Shown here piece after piece: positions 9,601-16,383 of a DNA stretch of 33,805 nt (positions within the stretch are counted from its first letter, which is position 1; each line of letters opens with the position of its first letter). The position numbers and the translations under genes were made by a program. Below the pieces are notes generated by a model. The model made no database searches. It was not told the DNA's origin and was given only the letters and a program-made list of their open reading frames with translations. Source of the DNA: Nocardia concava NBRC 100430 (GTDB lineage: Bacteria; Actinomycetota; Actinomycetes; Mycobacteriales; Mycobacteriaceae); assembly GCF_000308815.1 (NCBI RefSeq), contig NZ_BAFX01000025.1, positions 1 to 33,805 of the forward strand. Direction: 5' to 3'.

Positions 9601-10706
9601 CAGGTGGCGGCCATGACGTGGGAGAGGAGGGGGAGGGCGCCGGGGTCGTAGGTGCGGCGGCCGTGATGGTCTGCGGCGCCACACAATTCGGTGATGACCA
9701 GCTCCTCCAGACCGGCTTCCAGCTCCAGGCCGACCGCGCGGGCCGGGCCCGAGATCGCCTGGGCCAGTTCGTCGGTGCGCATGGGGCCGAGGAGGTAGCT
9801 GCGGTGCTCCAGGGCGTCCTGGAGGATCGGGTGGTTGAGGCAGTGGGCGTAGAAGTCGGCGCGTAGGGCCAGGACGACGGTGATCGGGTCGTCGGTGCGG
9901 GTGGCGCAGGCGTCGAGGAGGGTGAGGAAGTCCTCGCGGTCCTGGTCGTCGGCGTAGGCGGTGAAGAGCTCCTCGGCCTGATCGACCACGAGCAGACGGC
10001 GTGGTGCGTTCTCACGCGCGGCCAGGGCTGTTGCCTCGGCCGATGCGGTGGGTCGGCTCTCGCGTGGTGAATCCGGCTCTGCGTCGCCGGGTTTCACGAT
10101 GGCATGCCGCAGGGCGGCGAGCGGGTCAGCGCCGGGGGTGAGGAAGGTGGTCTCCCAGCCGGTGAGGGCGGGGATCAGGCCCGCTGCCAGTAGGGAGGAC
10201 TTGCCCGCGCCGGAAGCGCCGATGAGCACGATGATGCCGGTGGCCTCGCGGACGAGGGCGGTGAGTTCGGCGGTGGCGCGGGTGCGGCCGAAGAACAGGG
10301 CGCGGTTGTCGGTGCCGTAGGACGTGAGGCCGGGGTAGGGGCAGGCGGCGTCGGTCTCCTCCTCCGGGTTCCAGGTGGTGGCGGCCTTCCAGAGGCGTTG
10401 CCACTCTTGGGGTTCGGCGAGGTGGCGGGGGATCGGGTGGCCGAGTCGGCGGGCCAGGTCGATGAGGGTGAGGACGACCGGGAGCAGGGATTCGAAGCGG
10501 GCGGGGACGTTTCGGCCCGCCTTCCAGTCGCTGATGCGCTGCGCGGACGCGCCGCCCGGGCGGGTGCCCTGGGCGGCGCGCATGCGGTGCTCGGTGGCGG
10601 CGGCGACGCGGCGGAGGGTTGGATTACCCGCCGCCGCATAGAGTTCGGAGAAGCGCTGGGCGAAAAGGGCTCTGGGTGAACGGATCTGATCTTCTTCCCC
10701 GGTCAC
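6687..10706 (-). CDS. HTH-like/nSTAND1 NTPase with transmembrane helix and 14-blade WD40 region
   Basis: A 1339-residue modular protein. Residues about 8-110 form a module with the core QRISDWKAGRNVPARFESL, resembling the HTH-like N-termini of actinobacterial signalling ATPases. The STAND NTPase has P-loop GASGAGKSS (Lys169) and Walker B LLVVDQAEELF (Asp242), typical of nSTAND1, followed by a helical winged region with LTHEIVLTAWPRL. A basic stretch (RRRSRLRSRR) precedes one transmembrane helix at about 560-578, then a helical linker. The rest is WD40-like: I count 14 blades (FSPDG...LWDITDP pattern), enough for two seven-bladed propellers. GTG 10706 is preferred; the frame stays open upstream to 11699, but that extension runs through the porin gene. 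Such proteins are nucleotide-driven signalling switches; ligand and output are unknown. Confidence 0.92.
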   Translation of the reverse strand: MTGEEDQIRSPRALFAQRFSELYAAAGNPTLRRVAAATEHRMRAAQGTRPGGASAQRISDWKAGRNVPARFESLLPVVLTLIDLARRLGHPIPRHLAEPQEWQRLWKAATTWNPEEETDAACPYPGLTSYGTDNRALFFGRTRATAELTALVREATGIIVLIGASGAGKSSLLAAGLIPALTGWETTFLTPGADPLAALRHAIVKPGDAEPDSPRESRPTASAEATALAARENAPRRLLVVDQAEELFTAYADDQDREDFLTLLDACATRTDDPITVVLALRADFYAHCLNHPILQDALEHRSYLLGPMRTDELAQAISGPARAVGLELEAGLEELVITELCGAADHHGRRTYDPGALPLLSHVMAATWQHREGRRLTTTGYRKAGGVVGSVAETAEYAWNELTPAQQAAARELLLGLVTVRRDARDTRRPALRPELLARTPDTDSATAALELLSRTRLITLDAESVNLTHEIVLTAWPRLRTWIDEDRVGYLVRQRLETDAAEWAAQERDSALLYRGTRLRNALDNVDPPPVGPLARDFLDAATTARRRSRLRSRRTTAILALLGVGLLVAGFGAYNQNRLANQRRDDQNFAAVLAEADRVRSVDPTLAAQLDLVAWRMRPNDMTARSTLLQTQTQPLMTATPMHAKSIHKIAYRKDGKLLGSISYDNVFRLSDTSDPRHPQPLGQALEGIGDFAFSPDGTLLATAPAFNTPTHDIALWDITVPSAPRRLTILAGLPEFPAARVAFGPDGRTLLTVTPTQFTLWNTSNPAVPIMGSSRQVHAATDGALDDLRISPNGRLLALIHLTPVSASVRTDPTIQLWSIADPANPVLVIPSLTQAAPVERVAFSPDSTLLAVGIGDGSMHPIGNNNAAAELWDVGDPAHPRRTSSLDTTMGEGLWALEFSPDGHTLAVGSSGSAGLWNITDPGNPTRLTNTLSTSPGLCHYGNDSASPCSAGPDSLAFAPDGRTLAAGGLAGDIRIWSLPPAILTEHSAWTSTPNYDASGTRMATLSSDGRIALWGTENDRSPTLLGEYRVAPALSYLSLSPDGTTIMLGSDIESNTPPRILDATDPAHIRPLTEWHLTVSRYGGVSVSPDWRLAAAVGDDRMLRFWDIADRTRPTPVGAPVPMSSTYSLLRFGSDGKSILIRDYTQDGNKTIVTATLWNITDPTRPQRVAELFRSGSSTAASAIITPDLRTMVVTTNETLQSWDISDPNHPVRLGDPIAAHSLTIRGVGFSADGRTMLTSGDDGGIQLWDFTDRAHPQRTLTLSDSSRYGWNVGLLPDGRRVGAGGRDGALRLWDLNEQHAADRVCTVTGPLSEDLWRRHLPQLPYHPPCPAS

Positions 10707-10747
10707 CGCATGTCCCGCATTCCCTCGACCCCCGCGTGCATGCCGCC

Positions 10748-10753
10748 AATCTA
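10748..10753 (-). promoter_or_regulatory. Candidate -10 element for the nSTAND1/WD40 gene
   Basis: TAGATT on the minus strand lies about 41 nt before GTG 10706 and downstream of the terminator that closes the porin gene. The STAND gene therefore probably has its own promoter. No convincing -35 sequence is seen. Confidence 0.3.
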
Positions 10754-10801
10754 GCGGGAATGGGACAGCCCGATCCAGTTGGCGGAGAACGCGGATGCCG
10801 A

Positions 10802-10831
10802 AACGGCGGCGCGGGAGCCCGCGCCGCCGTT
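10802..10831. terminator. Hairpin after the MspA-like gene
   Basis: A perfect inverted repeat with 14-bp arms (10802-10815 and 10818-10831) starts 9 nt past the porin stop codon on the minus strand, and a short T-run follows in that direction. It should separate porin transcription from the STAND gene further on. Confidence 0.8.
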
Positions 10832-10840
10832 CCGGGCGGA

Positions 10841-11488
10841 TCACAGCTGGAAGGGGTCGCCGATGACCCAGTCCGCCGCGTCCGCTCCCGGGGAGGTCCC
10901 CTCGATGATGGTGTACGCCTGGACGGTCAGCGGCCCGCCGCAGCCGTCCACCCGCAGTTGGTAGTCGTTGTTGACGATGTATCCGGTGTCGCCTGCGGGC
11001 AGCTGCTTCTCGCCGAGCTTGACGTCGGTGATCTTGCCGGGCGTGATGCCCAGGTTGAAGCCGATGCTCGCGCCGATCTCCGGTTCGATGTCGACGCTCG
11101 CGGTCGGCGTCACCATCTCCAGGCCCGCCGAGATCCCGAGATCGGCCGTCAGATCGACGCCCGCCTTGGCCGAGATGGTGAACTTCACGTCCAGATCCAC
11201 CGCGCAGGCGACGAAGTATCCGGTGCGGATCTTGCCGGTGCCGCCGTCGACCTTGCCGTAGGAAGTGTTGTTCAAGTACACCTCCCGACTGGTCGGCATC
11301 CCGTTCAAGGGCGCGACCGGATGGGCCGCGTTGTTCATATGGCCGACGGTGACCGACAGTCCGTTCGGCGCGACAGTCGTCTTCTCGTGCGGCGCGAGTT
11401 CCCCCGCATGGGCGATGGCCCCGAAGGGCGCTCCGGCGAACAGTCCCGCGGCGGTAATGGCACCGGCGATCGCGTTCTTGATGGTCAT
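10841..11488 (-). CDS. MspA-family porin-like protein
   Basis: A 215-residue exported protein. It has a Sec signal peptide (AIAGAITAAGLFAGAPFGA) with predicted cleavage after AIAHA, then a beta-rich mature domain typical of the MspA outer-membrane porin family, and ends in DPFQL. Features matching the family are the T-V-x-P-N-G-L-S-V-T-V-G start of the mature barrel region, an NTSYGKVDGGTGKIRTGYFVAC-type strand pair and a C-terminal GCGGPLTVQAYTII strand. Length and signal peptide equal those of MspA (about 211 residues with about 27 in the signal). Two cysteines (VACAV and DGCGG) could form a disulfide. ATG 11488 has a GGAGGA Shine-Dalgarno. MspA porins pass small hydrophilic solutes across the mycolate outer membrane. 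Whether its position between two STAND genes is meaningful is unknown. Confidence 0.9.
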   Translation of the reverse strand: MTIKNAIAGAITAAGLFAGAPFGAIAHAGELAPHEKTTVAPNGLSVTVGHMNNAAHPVAPLNGMPTSREVYLNNTSYGKVDGGTGKIRTGYFVACAVDLDVKFTISAKAGVDLTADLGISAGLEMVTPTASVDIEPEIGASIGFNLGITPGKITDVKLGEKQLPAGDTGYIVNNDYQLRVDGCGGPLTVQAYTIIEGTSPGADAADWVIGDPFQL

Positions 11489-11817
11489 GGTGAGTCCTCC
11501 CCGACTCTCGAGGCGAAGCCCGGCGGCTCCGCTGAGACGAAGGTAGAAAAAGCGCCCACGACCGGGCGATGTCCTTTGCCCCGAGACGGCACGAAAGCGC
11601 TGATCCGGTGCGCCGGAGCGGTTTTCCGGTCCGGTCGGCCCCCGATCGCGGCCGATCGCGGCGACTGTCCGGTCCGGTCAGCGGCAAGATCGGGGACACA
11701 TCCGCCGGAAAACCTTTCCGCGCAGGTCATCACCGCCTTTTCGTCCGGACCGGACAACTCGGCTACGCGATGAGATCCTTTGATCTACAACAGATCACGA
11801 TTCTGGAGCGGTGACCG
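11489..11817. promoter_or_regulatory. Divergent control region of porin and NB-ARC/TPR genes
   Basis: This 329-base gene-free stretch separates the divergent starts. It holds two copies of TCCGGTCCGGTC (11625-11636 and 11668-11679, 43 bp apart), a related inverted motif GTCCGGACCGGAC (11743-11755), and the palindrome TGATCT-N5-AGATCA close to the NB-ARC start. A weak -10-like TACCTT faces the porin (11540-11545, minus). Arrays like this often bind dimeric regulators, but no specific factor can be named. Confidence 0.45.
11781..11797. promoter_or_regulatory. Hyphenated palindrome, candidate operator
   Basis: TGATCT-ACAAC-AGATCA is a perfect 6+6 inverted repeat with a 5-base spacer. It ends 7 nt before the GGAG Shine-Dalgarno (11805-11808) of the NB-ARC gene. 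A protein bound here would block transcription or early elongation. The assignment is from symmetry and position only. Confidence 0.4.
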
Positions 11818-14298
11818 ATGAGCCCTGCGGAGCTGTCCGACGAGAGCGCGCAGCCCATCTCACCGCGTGCCCTGTTCGCCGCCCGCTTCAGCGGTCTGTT
11901 CGCCGCGGCGGGCCAGCCCACCCTGCGCAGCGTGGTGGACAAGGCCAACGCGCGCATGCATGCCGCCCGGGCCCCCGGAACCGTCGGCAAGGCGACCGTC
12001 CAGCGGGTCAGCGACTGGCGCGTCGGACGCGGCGTTCCGGCTCGATTCGAGTCGCTCGCACCGGTTCTGGTCACCCTGCTGGAGATGGCCCGCCGCGCGG
12101 GTACGCCGCTGCCACCGGATCTCACGAACCTGGCCACCTGGCGGGCACTGTGGAAGGCGGCCGCTTCCTCGGCCGCCGCGACCACGGCCGTACCGCATCA
12201 ATTGCCGCGCGCCATCACCGATTTCACCGGCCGCGACGAGATCGCCGATCGGCTCTCCGCCCAGTTGATCGCGGACTCGGCGGCCGCGGTCGCCGTCGCG
12301 GTGATCACGGGAATGGGCGGAATCGGCAAGACCACCCTCGCGATTCGCATCGCGCACCGGATCCGGGATCGATACCCCGACGGCCAGCTCTACATCGACC
12401 TGCGCGGCGCCGGAGACAACCCGGCCGAGCCGTTCACCGTAATCGGTGATTTCCTGGGCGATCTCGGGCTCGGTGAAGGCGCGATACCCGACACCCCGGA
12501 GGCGCGGACCGCCGCCCTGCGCGGCGCTCTCGACGGCAAGCGAGTCCTGCTCGTCCTCGACAACGCTGCTGGCGCGGCCCAGATCGAGCCGCTGCTACCG
12601 GGTTCCGCGGGCAGTGCCGTCATCGTCACGAGCCGCATGTCGCTGCCCCGAATCGACGGTGCGGCAACGACGCAACTCGCGGGCCTGACGCCGAGCGAGG
12701 CGGCGACACTGTTCGGCAGGATCGTCGGCAAGGAGCGGGCCGCCGCCGAGCCCGCGGCCGTCGAGCGGATCGTCGGCCATTGTGGGTTGCTGCCCTTGGC
12801 GATTCGGATCGCGGCCGCGCGTCTGGCGGATCGTCCGGGCTGGACGATCGAGAGCATGGCCGACCGGCTCGCCGACGAACAGCGGCGGCTGTCCGCGCTG
12901 CGGGCCGGAGAGTTCACGGTGGAAGCGGCATTCCAGCTCAGCTACGACCAACTCGACGCCGACCACCGCCGGGCCTTCGAGCGCCTGGCCGCGCCGGAGT
13001 GCGAGGATTTTCCGCTCGACGGCGCGGCGGCGGTGCTGGGCGCATCCCTCGACGACACCGAGGACAGCTGCGAAACACTCGTGAATCTGGGCCTGCTCGA
13101 GACGACTTCACCGGGGCGGTATCGATTTCACGATCTGGTCCGCCTGTTCGCCTCGCGCCGGAGCGGAGATGCCACCGCCGAGATCGTCGGGTGTCTGCTC
13201 GACTACTACCTGGCCACGATGAAAGCCCTCAATGTCACGGTCAATCCCGGCACGACCTTGCCGGGCGAGCTCACCCCCACCCGGTCCACCGGCACGGTAT
13301 TTCCCGATCTCACCGCCGCCTACCTGTGGTTCTACGCCGAGCGGCGCAACCTGCTGGCCCTCGGCAGGCAGGCCGCCCGCCTGGGTGGGCACGCGCTGGA
13401 CCTGATGGCCGATATCGCGCTCACGACAACCGAATCCGGCGAGGGACCGCACATCCCCGATCTCCTCGCGGCGATGACGACCGTGCTGGACGCGGCGATC
13501 CGAACCGGTAATCGCCCGGCGCAGCAGCGGATCCGCATCGCGCTCGGCGTCGGTTTGGCGTTGACGTGCATGCGTCAGCGGCTCAGTCGCGAGCATCTCG
13601 CACGCGCGTTCTCCGACGCGGGACCCGCACCCGGTCCGCGCCTGGCGGGAGCGGCGGCCGTGGCCAGTCTGGGCCTGTGCTGGCTGGACGAATCCGCGGC
13701 CGAGGTCTCGCGCCGGTATCGGGAGTGCCTGCGCTATGCCGACGTCACCGGGGACCTGCTGATCGAAGTCGCGACCCATTATTTCGCCGGGCACAGCTTC
13801 CTGTGGATCGGCGACGCCGAGCGCGCCCGGGAAGCGGCATATCGGACGATCGCCGTGGCGAAACCGACGGGCATGCGCTATTTCCACGCCGGTGCGCTGT
13901 CCTTGCTCGGCAGCGTCGTATTCGATGCCGGGTCGGGTAGCCGCGCCGACGGAGTCGACCTGTGCGTGCGGGGAGTCGAGCTCGCCCGGGAATCCGGCTC
14001 GCGCGCGATCGTGGGCTGGACGCTGATGATGCTCAGCCGGGCGTATCTGCAGGCCGGGGATTACCAGTCCGCCGAGACCACGGCCAGGGAAGCGGTCATC
14101 GCCGCCGAGTGGTCCGGGCACGGGGTGGAGGCCCGGGCATTGCTGTTCCTGGGATCCGCCCTGGCTGCCTCCGGCCGGGTCCACGAGGCGAACTTCGCGT
14201 TCCAGCAGGCCAGGGCGGCCATCGAGGGAGCCGAGGTGGCGCTCAGCGGCTGGGAGCTGGGGTCGCTGCCTCAGGGGGCGAATCGGGGTGTTTCCTGA
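11818..14298 (+). CDS. HTH-like/NB-ARC STAND ATPase with TPR-like C-terminus
   Basis: An 826-residue STAND protein. Residues about 13-115 (SPRALFAARFSGLFAAAGQ, QRVSDWRVGRGVPARFESL, and on to WRALWKAA) are closely similar to the N-terminus of the nSTAND1/WD40 protein 1.1 kb away. The NB-ARC-type ATPase follows: P-loop GMGGIGKTT (Lys171), Walker B VLLVLDNAAG (Asp248), the VIVTSRM sensor strand and the GLLPLAIRIAAARL (GLPL-type) motif from 323. A winged-helix segment (FHDLVRLFASRR) leads into a long helical, TPR-like region (roughly 450-810) with repeated alanine-rich helices such as AREAAYRTIAVA and ETTAREAVIAAEW. ATG 11818 has GGAG 9 nt upstream. The layout resembles AfsR-like regulators without the SARP DNA-binding domain. 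The trigger and output are unknown. Confidence 0.9.
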   Translation: MSPAELSDESAQPISPRALFAARFSGLFAAAGQPTLRSVVDKANARMHAARAPGTVGKATVQRVSDWRVGRGVPARFESLAPVLVTLLEMARRAGTPLPPDLTNLATWRALWKAAASSAAATTAVPHQLPRAITDFTGRDEIADRLSAQLIADSAAAVAVAVITGMGGIGKTTLAIRIAHRIRDRYPDGQLYIDLRGAGDNPAEPFTVIGDFLGDLGLGEGAIPDTPEARTAALRGALDGKRVLLVLDNAAGAAQIEPLLPGSAGSAVIVTSRMSLPRIDGAATTQLAGLTPSEAATLFGRIVGKERAAAEPAAVERIVGHCGLLPLAIRIAAARLADRPGWTIESMADRLADEQRRLSALRAGEFTVEAAFQLSYDQLDADHRRAFERLAAPECEDFPLDGAAAVLGASLDDTEDSCETLVNLGLLETTSPGRYRFHDLVRLFASRRSGDATAEIVGCLLDYYLATMKALNVTVNPGTTLPGELTPTRSTGTVFPDLTAAYLWFYAERRNLLALGRQAARLGGHALDLMADIALTTTESGEGPHIPDLLAAMTTVLDAAIRTGNRPAQQRIRIALGVGLALTCMRQRLSREHLARAFSDAGPAPGPRLAGAAAVASLGLCWLDESAAEVSRRYRECLRYADVTGDLLIEVATHYFAGHSFLWIGDAERAREAAYRTIAVAKPTGMRYFHAGALSLLGSVVFDAGSGSRADGVDLCVRGVELARESGSRAIVGWTLMMLSRAYLQAGDYQSAETTAREAVIAAEWSGHGVEARALLFLGSALAASGRVHEANFAFQQARAAIEGAEVALSGWELGSLPQGANRGVS

Positions 14299-14321
14299 TG
14301 TCGGGTGTCGGGCCCCCGTGC

Positions 14322-14327
14322 CAATAT
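14322..14327 (+). promoter_or_regulatory. Possible -10 element before the PspC histidine kinase
   Basis: CAATAT sits 7 nt before ATG 14335, within the short gap after the NB-ARC stop, and no Shine-Dalgarno precedes that ATG. A leaderless start is possible, but the hexamer is an imperfect match. Confidence 0.25.
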
Positions 14328-14334
14328 CGAAGGC

Positions 14335-15639
14335 ATGTACCCGTCCGCGCCCTTGTATGACCCTGCCCGCGGGGCGGTCACACCCGTGACCCAGCCCAAG
14401 CTGGTGCGGCGCTCGGGCGGCCGCATCGTGGGCGGGGTGGCGGGCGGGCTCGCCGATCACCTCGGGGTCGACGTCTTCAAGGTGCGCGTCGGGTTCGTGC
14501 TGCTGGCCGCCATGGCCGGGGCCGGGATCGTCGCCTACGGCATGCTGTGGATCTTCACGCCGGGTGGCGCGGACGCGTCGCCGCCGACGTCCTCGGAGCG
14601 GCGGCAGGGCATCGGATTGGCCTTGCTGGGCATGGCTTTATCGGTCGCCACCGCCTGGGTTTTCAGCGGGACCGCCGCGCATGTGGTGGGCCCGATCATC
14701 GTGGTCGCCATCGGTGCGGCGCTGGTGTGGCGCGAATTCGACGCGGACGGGCCGAGATCCGTCATCGGGCTGCCGTCCAATCCGTCGGTGGTGACCTGGG
14801 CGCGCATTGTCGGCGGGGCCACGCTCATCGTGGTCGGGCTGGGCGTGGTGGTGCTGGGCCGGATCAATCTCAGCTCGCTCGGCTCGGCACTGCTGGCCGT
14901 CGCGGTGACCCTGGTCGGGGCCGGACTGCTGACCGTGCCGCTGTGGCTGCGCATGGTGCGGGCGCTGAATTCCGAACGCGCGGCGCGGATTCGCAATGAC
15001 GAGCGTGAGGAGATCGCCTCGCACCTGCACGATTCGGTGCTGCAGACGCTGGCCCTGATCCAGCGCCAGGCCGACGATCCGACCGAAGTGGTGCGGCTGG
15101 CCCGCAGCCAGGAACGCGAGCTACGCAAGTGGCTGTTCGAGGACACCGGGCCGGCGCAGTCGAGCCTGGCCGCGGCGCTGCGCACCATCGCGGGTGAGGT
15201 CGAGGATCAGCACGGGGTGAAGGTCACGCCGGTCACCGTCGGCGATGTGTCGATGGATATCGACGACAGCGGAATCGGCTTGCCCAAGGAACATTTCACC
15301 GCCGTGCTCGGGGCCGCCCGCGAGGCGCTGGTGAATGCCGCCAAGCATGCCGAGGTGCCGACCATCGACCTCTACTCGGAGGTGGAGCCGCATCAGGTGA
15401 GCGTCTTCGTGCGCGACCGCGGCAAGGGCTTCGACCCGGACACCGTGTCGAAGGACCGGCAGGGCGTGGCCAAGTCCATCCACGGCCGCATCGAACGCCG
15501 CGGCGGGCACGTGGAGATCAAGTCCGCGCCCGGCAACGGCACCGAGGTGCGAATCTATATGCCCCGCAAGGACGGTGGTGACGAGCGGCTGGTGGTGCAG
15601 CAGGATGTAGGGGTGTCGGTGTCAGGTGAGGAGAACTAG
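14335..15639 (+). CDS. PspC-fused NarL-type sensor histidine kinase
   Basis: A membrane sensor kinase of 434 residues. An N-terminal PspC domain (LVRRSGGRIVGGVAGGLADH, then a transmembrane helix ending YGMLWIFTPGG) is followed by four more hydrophobic helices up to about residue 210. The HisKA_3 dimerisation box is REEIASHLHDSVLQTLALIQ, with phosphoacceptor His232. The HATPase domain carries the N box EALVNAAKHA and G boxes DRGKGFD and GVAKSIHGRIERRGG. ATG 14335 is preferred because it fits the family N-terminus; GTG 14305 in the same frame would add ten residues. It is followed with no gap by its response regulator. The PspC domain suggests sensing of membrane or envelope stress, probably with the PspC/LiaF-like protein at 3.8-5.6 kb (inference). 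Confidence 0.93.
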   Translation: MYPSAPLYDPARGAVTPVTQPKLVRRSGGRIVGGVAGGLADHLGVDVFKVRVGFVLLAAMAGAGIVAYGMLWIFTPGGADASPPTSSERRQGIGLALLGMALSVATAWVFSGTAAHVVGPIIVVAIGAALVWREFDADGPRSVIGLPSNPSVVTWARIVGGATLIVVGLGVVVLGRINLSSLGSALLAVAVTLVGAGLLTVPLWLRMVRALNSERAARIRNDEREEIASHLHDSVLQTLALIQRQADDPTEVVRLARSQERELRKWLFEDTGPAQSSLAAALRTIAGEVEDQHGVKVTPVTVGDVSMDIDDSGIGLPKEHFTAVLGAAREALVNAAKHAEVPTIDLYSEVEPHQVSVFVRDRGKGFDPDTVSKDRQGVAKSIHGRIERRGGHVEIKSAPGNGTEVRIYMPRKDGGDERLVVQQDVGVSVSGEEN

Positions 15640-16281
15640 GTGAGCGTCCGGGTCTTTCTGGTCGACGATCATGCGGTGTTCCGGTCCGGCGTGCGGGCGG
15701 AGCTGAGCCGCGAATCCGATATGGAGGTGGTCGGCGAGGCGGGCGGCGTGGCCGAGGCCATCGCCGGGATCAAGGCGACTACACCGGATGTGGTGCTGCT
15801 GGACGTGCACATGCCCGACGGGGGCGGCGTCGCGGTGCTGCAGGGGATCGATCCCGGACCGGTGTGCCTGGCGCTCAGCGTGTCCGACGCGGCCGAGGAT
15901 GTGATCGCGGTGATCCGGGCGGGAGCCCGCGGGTATGTCACCAAGACGATCTCGGGACCCGAACTGGCAGACGGGATTCGGCGGGTATCGGGTGGGGATG
16001 CCGTGTTCTCGCCGCGCCTGGCCGGATTCGTGCTGGACTCCTTCACCGGCAAATCGCCGGTGCCGGAGCCGCCGCTGGATCCGGAGCTGGATTCACTGAC
16101 CCCGCGCGAGCTGGAAGTGCTGCGGCTCCTGGCGCGCGGCTACACCTACCGCGAGATCGCCGAGACCCTGTTCATCTCGGTGAAGACCGTGGAGACCCAC
16201 GCCTCCAACGTGCTGCGCAAGACCCAGCAGTCGAACCGGAATGCCCTGACCCGCTGGGCACACCGGCGTCGTATCGACTAG
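15640..16281 (+). CDS. LuxR/NarL-family response regulator
   Basis: A 213-residue regulator with an N-terminal receiver (acidic pocket VFLVDDH, phospho-acceptor Asp55 in VVLLDVHMPD, Lys102 in GYVTK) and a C-terminal LuxR-type helix-turn-helix (LTPRELEVLRLLARGYTYREIA, then VKTVETHASNVLRK). The GTG start directly follows the TAG stop of the kinase, with GAGGAG upstream, so the two are co-translated partners. The receiver is the target of the upstream PspC-type kinase. DNA targets are unknown; genes with envelope functions are the obvious guess. Confidence 0.95.
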   Translation: MSVRVFLVDDHAVFRSGVRAELSRESDMEVVGEAGGVAEAIAGIKATTPDVVLLDVHMPDGGGVAVLQGIDPGPVCLALSVSDAAEDVIAVIRAGARGYVTKTISGPELADGIRRVSGGDAVFSPRLAGFVLDSFTGKSPVPEPPLDPELDSLTPRELEVLRLLARGYTYREIAETLFISVKTVETHASNVLRKTQQSNRNALTRWAHRRRID

Positions 16282-16284
16282 CCC

Positions 16285-16374
16285 CGTCATCCCGGCGTGC
16301 TTTTGGCCGGGATCCACACGGGATGTGCATCAACGGCTTTCGTAGATTCCGGCCAAAAGCACGCCGGAATGACG
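16285..16374. repeat. Dispersed palindromic repeat, copy 1
   Basis: 30-nt arms (16285-16314 and 16345-16374) match as an inverted repeat at 28 of 30 positions around a 30-nt loop. The arm core is CGGCGTGCTTTTGGCCGG. Near-identical arms recur at 19861-19935. It begins 4 nt after the response-regulator stop and ends 10 nt from the opposing kinase stop, so it may also terminate both. It carries no coding sequence. Confidence 0.85.
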
Positions 16375-16383
16375 AGGGCGGGA

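Noticed and set aside
10707..11699. Upstream extension of the WD40 protein frame by about 330 codons
   Set aside because: It runs through the MspA-like gene in another frame and past its terminator, and reads as Arg/Gly-rich noise. GTG 10706 directly precedes the module shared with the NB-ARC protein.
10619..11773. 384-codon plus-strand open frame opposite the porin gene
   Set aside because: The minus-strand porin has a signal peptide, a Shine-Dalgarno and family motifs. The plus-strand frame has none.
16285..16374. Insertion-sequence end or CRISPR-like repeat
   Set aside because: There is no transposase frame nearby, no target duplication that I can identify, and only one inverted pair rather than regularly spaced direct repeats.
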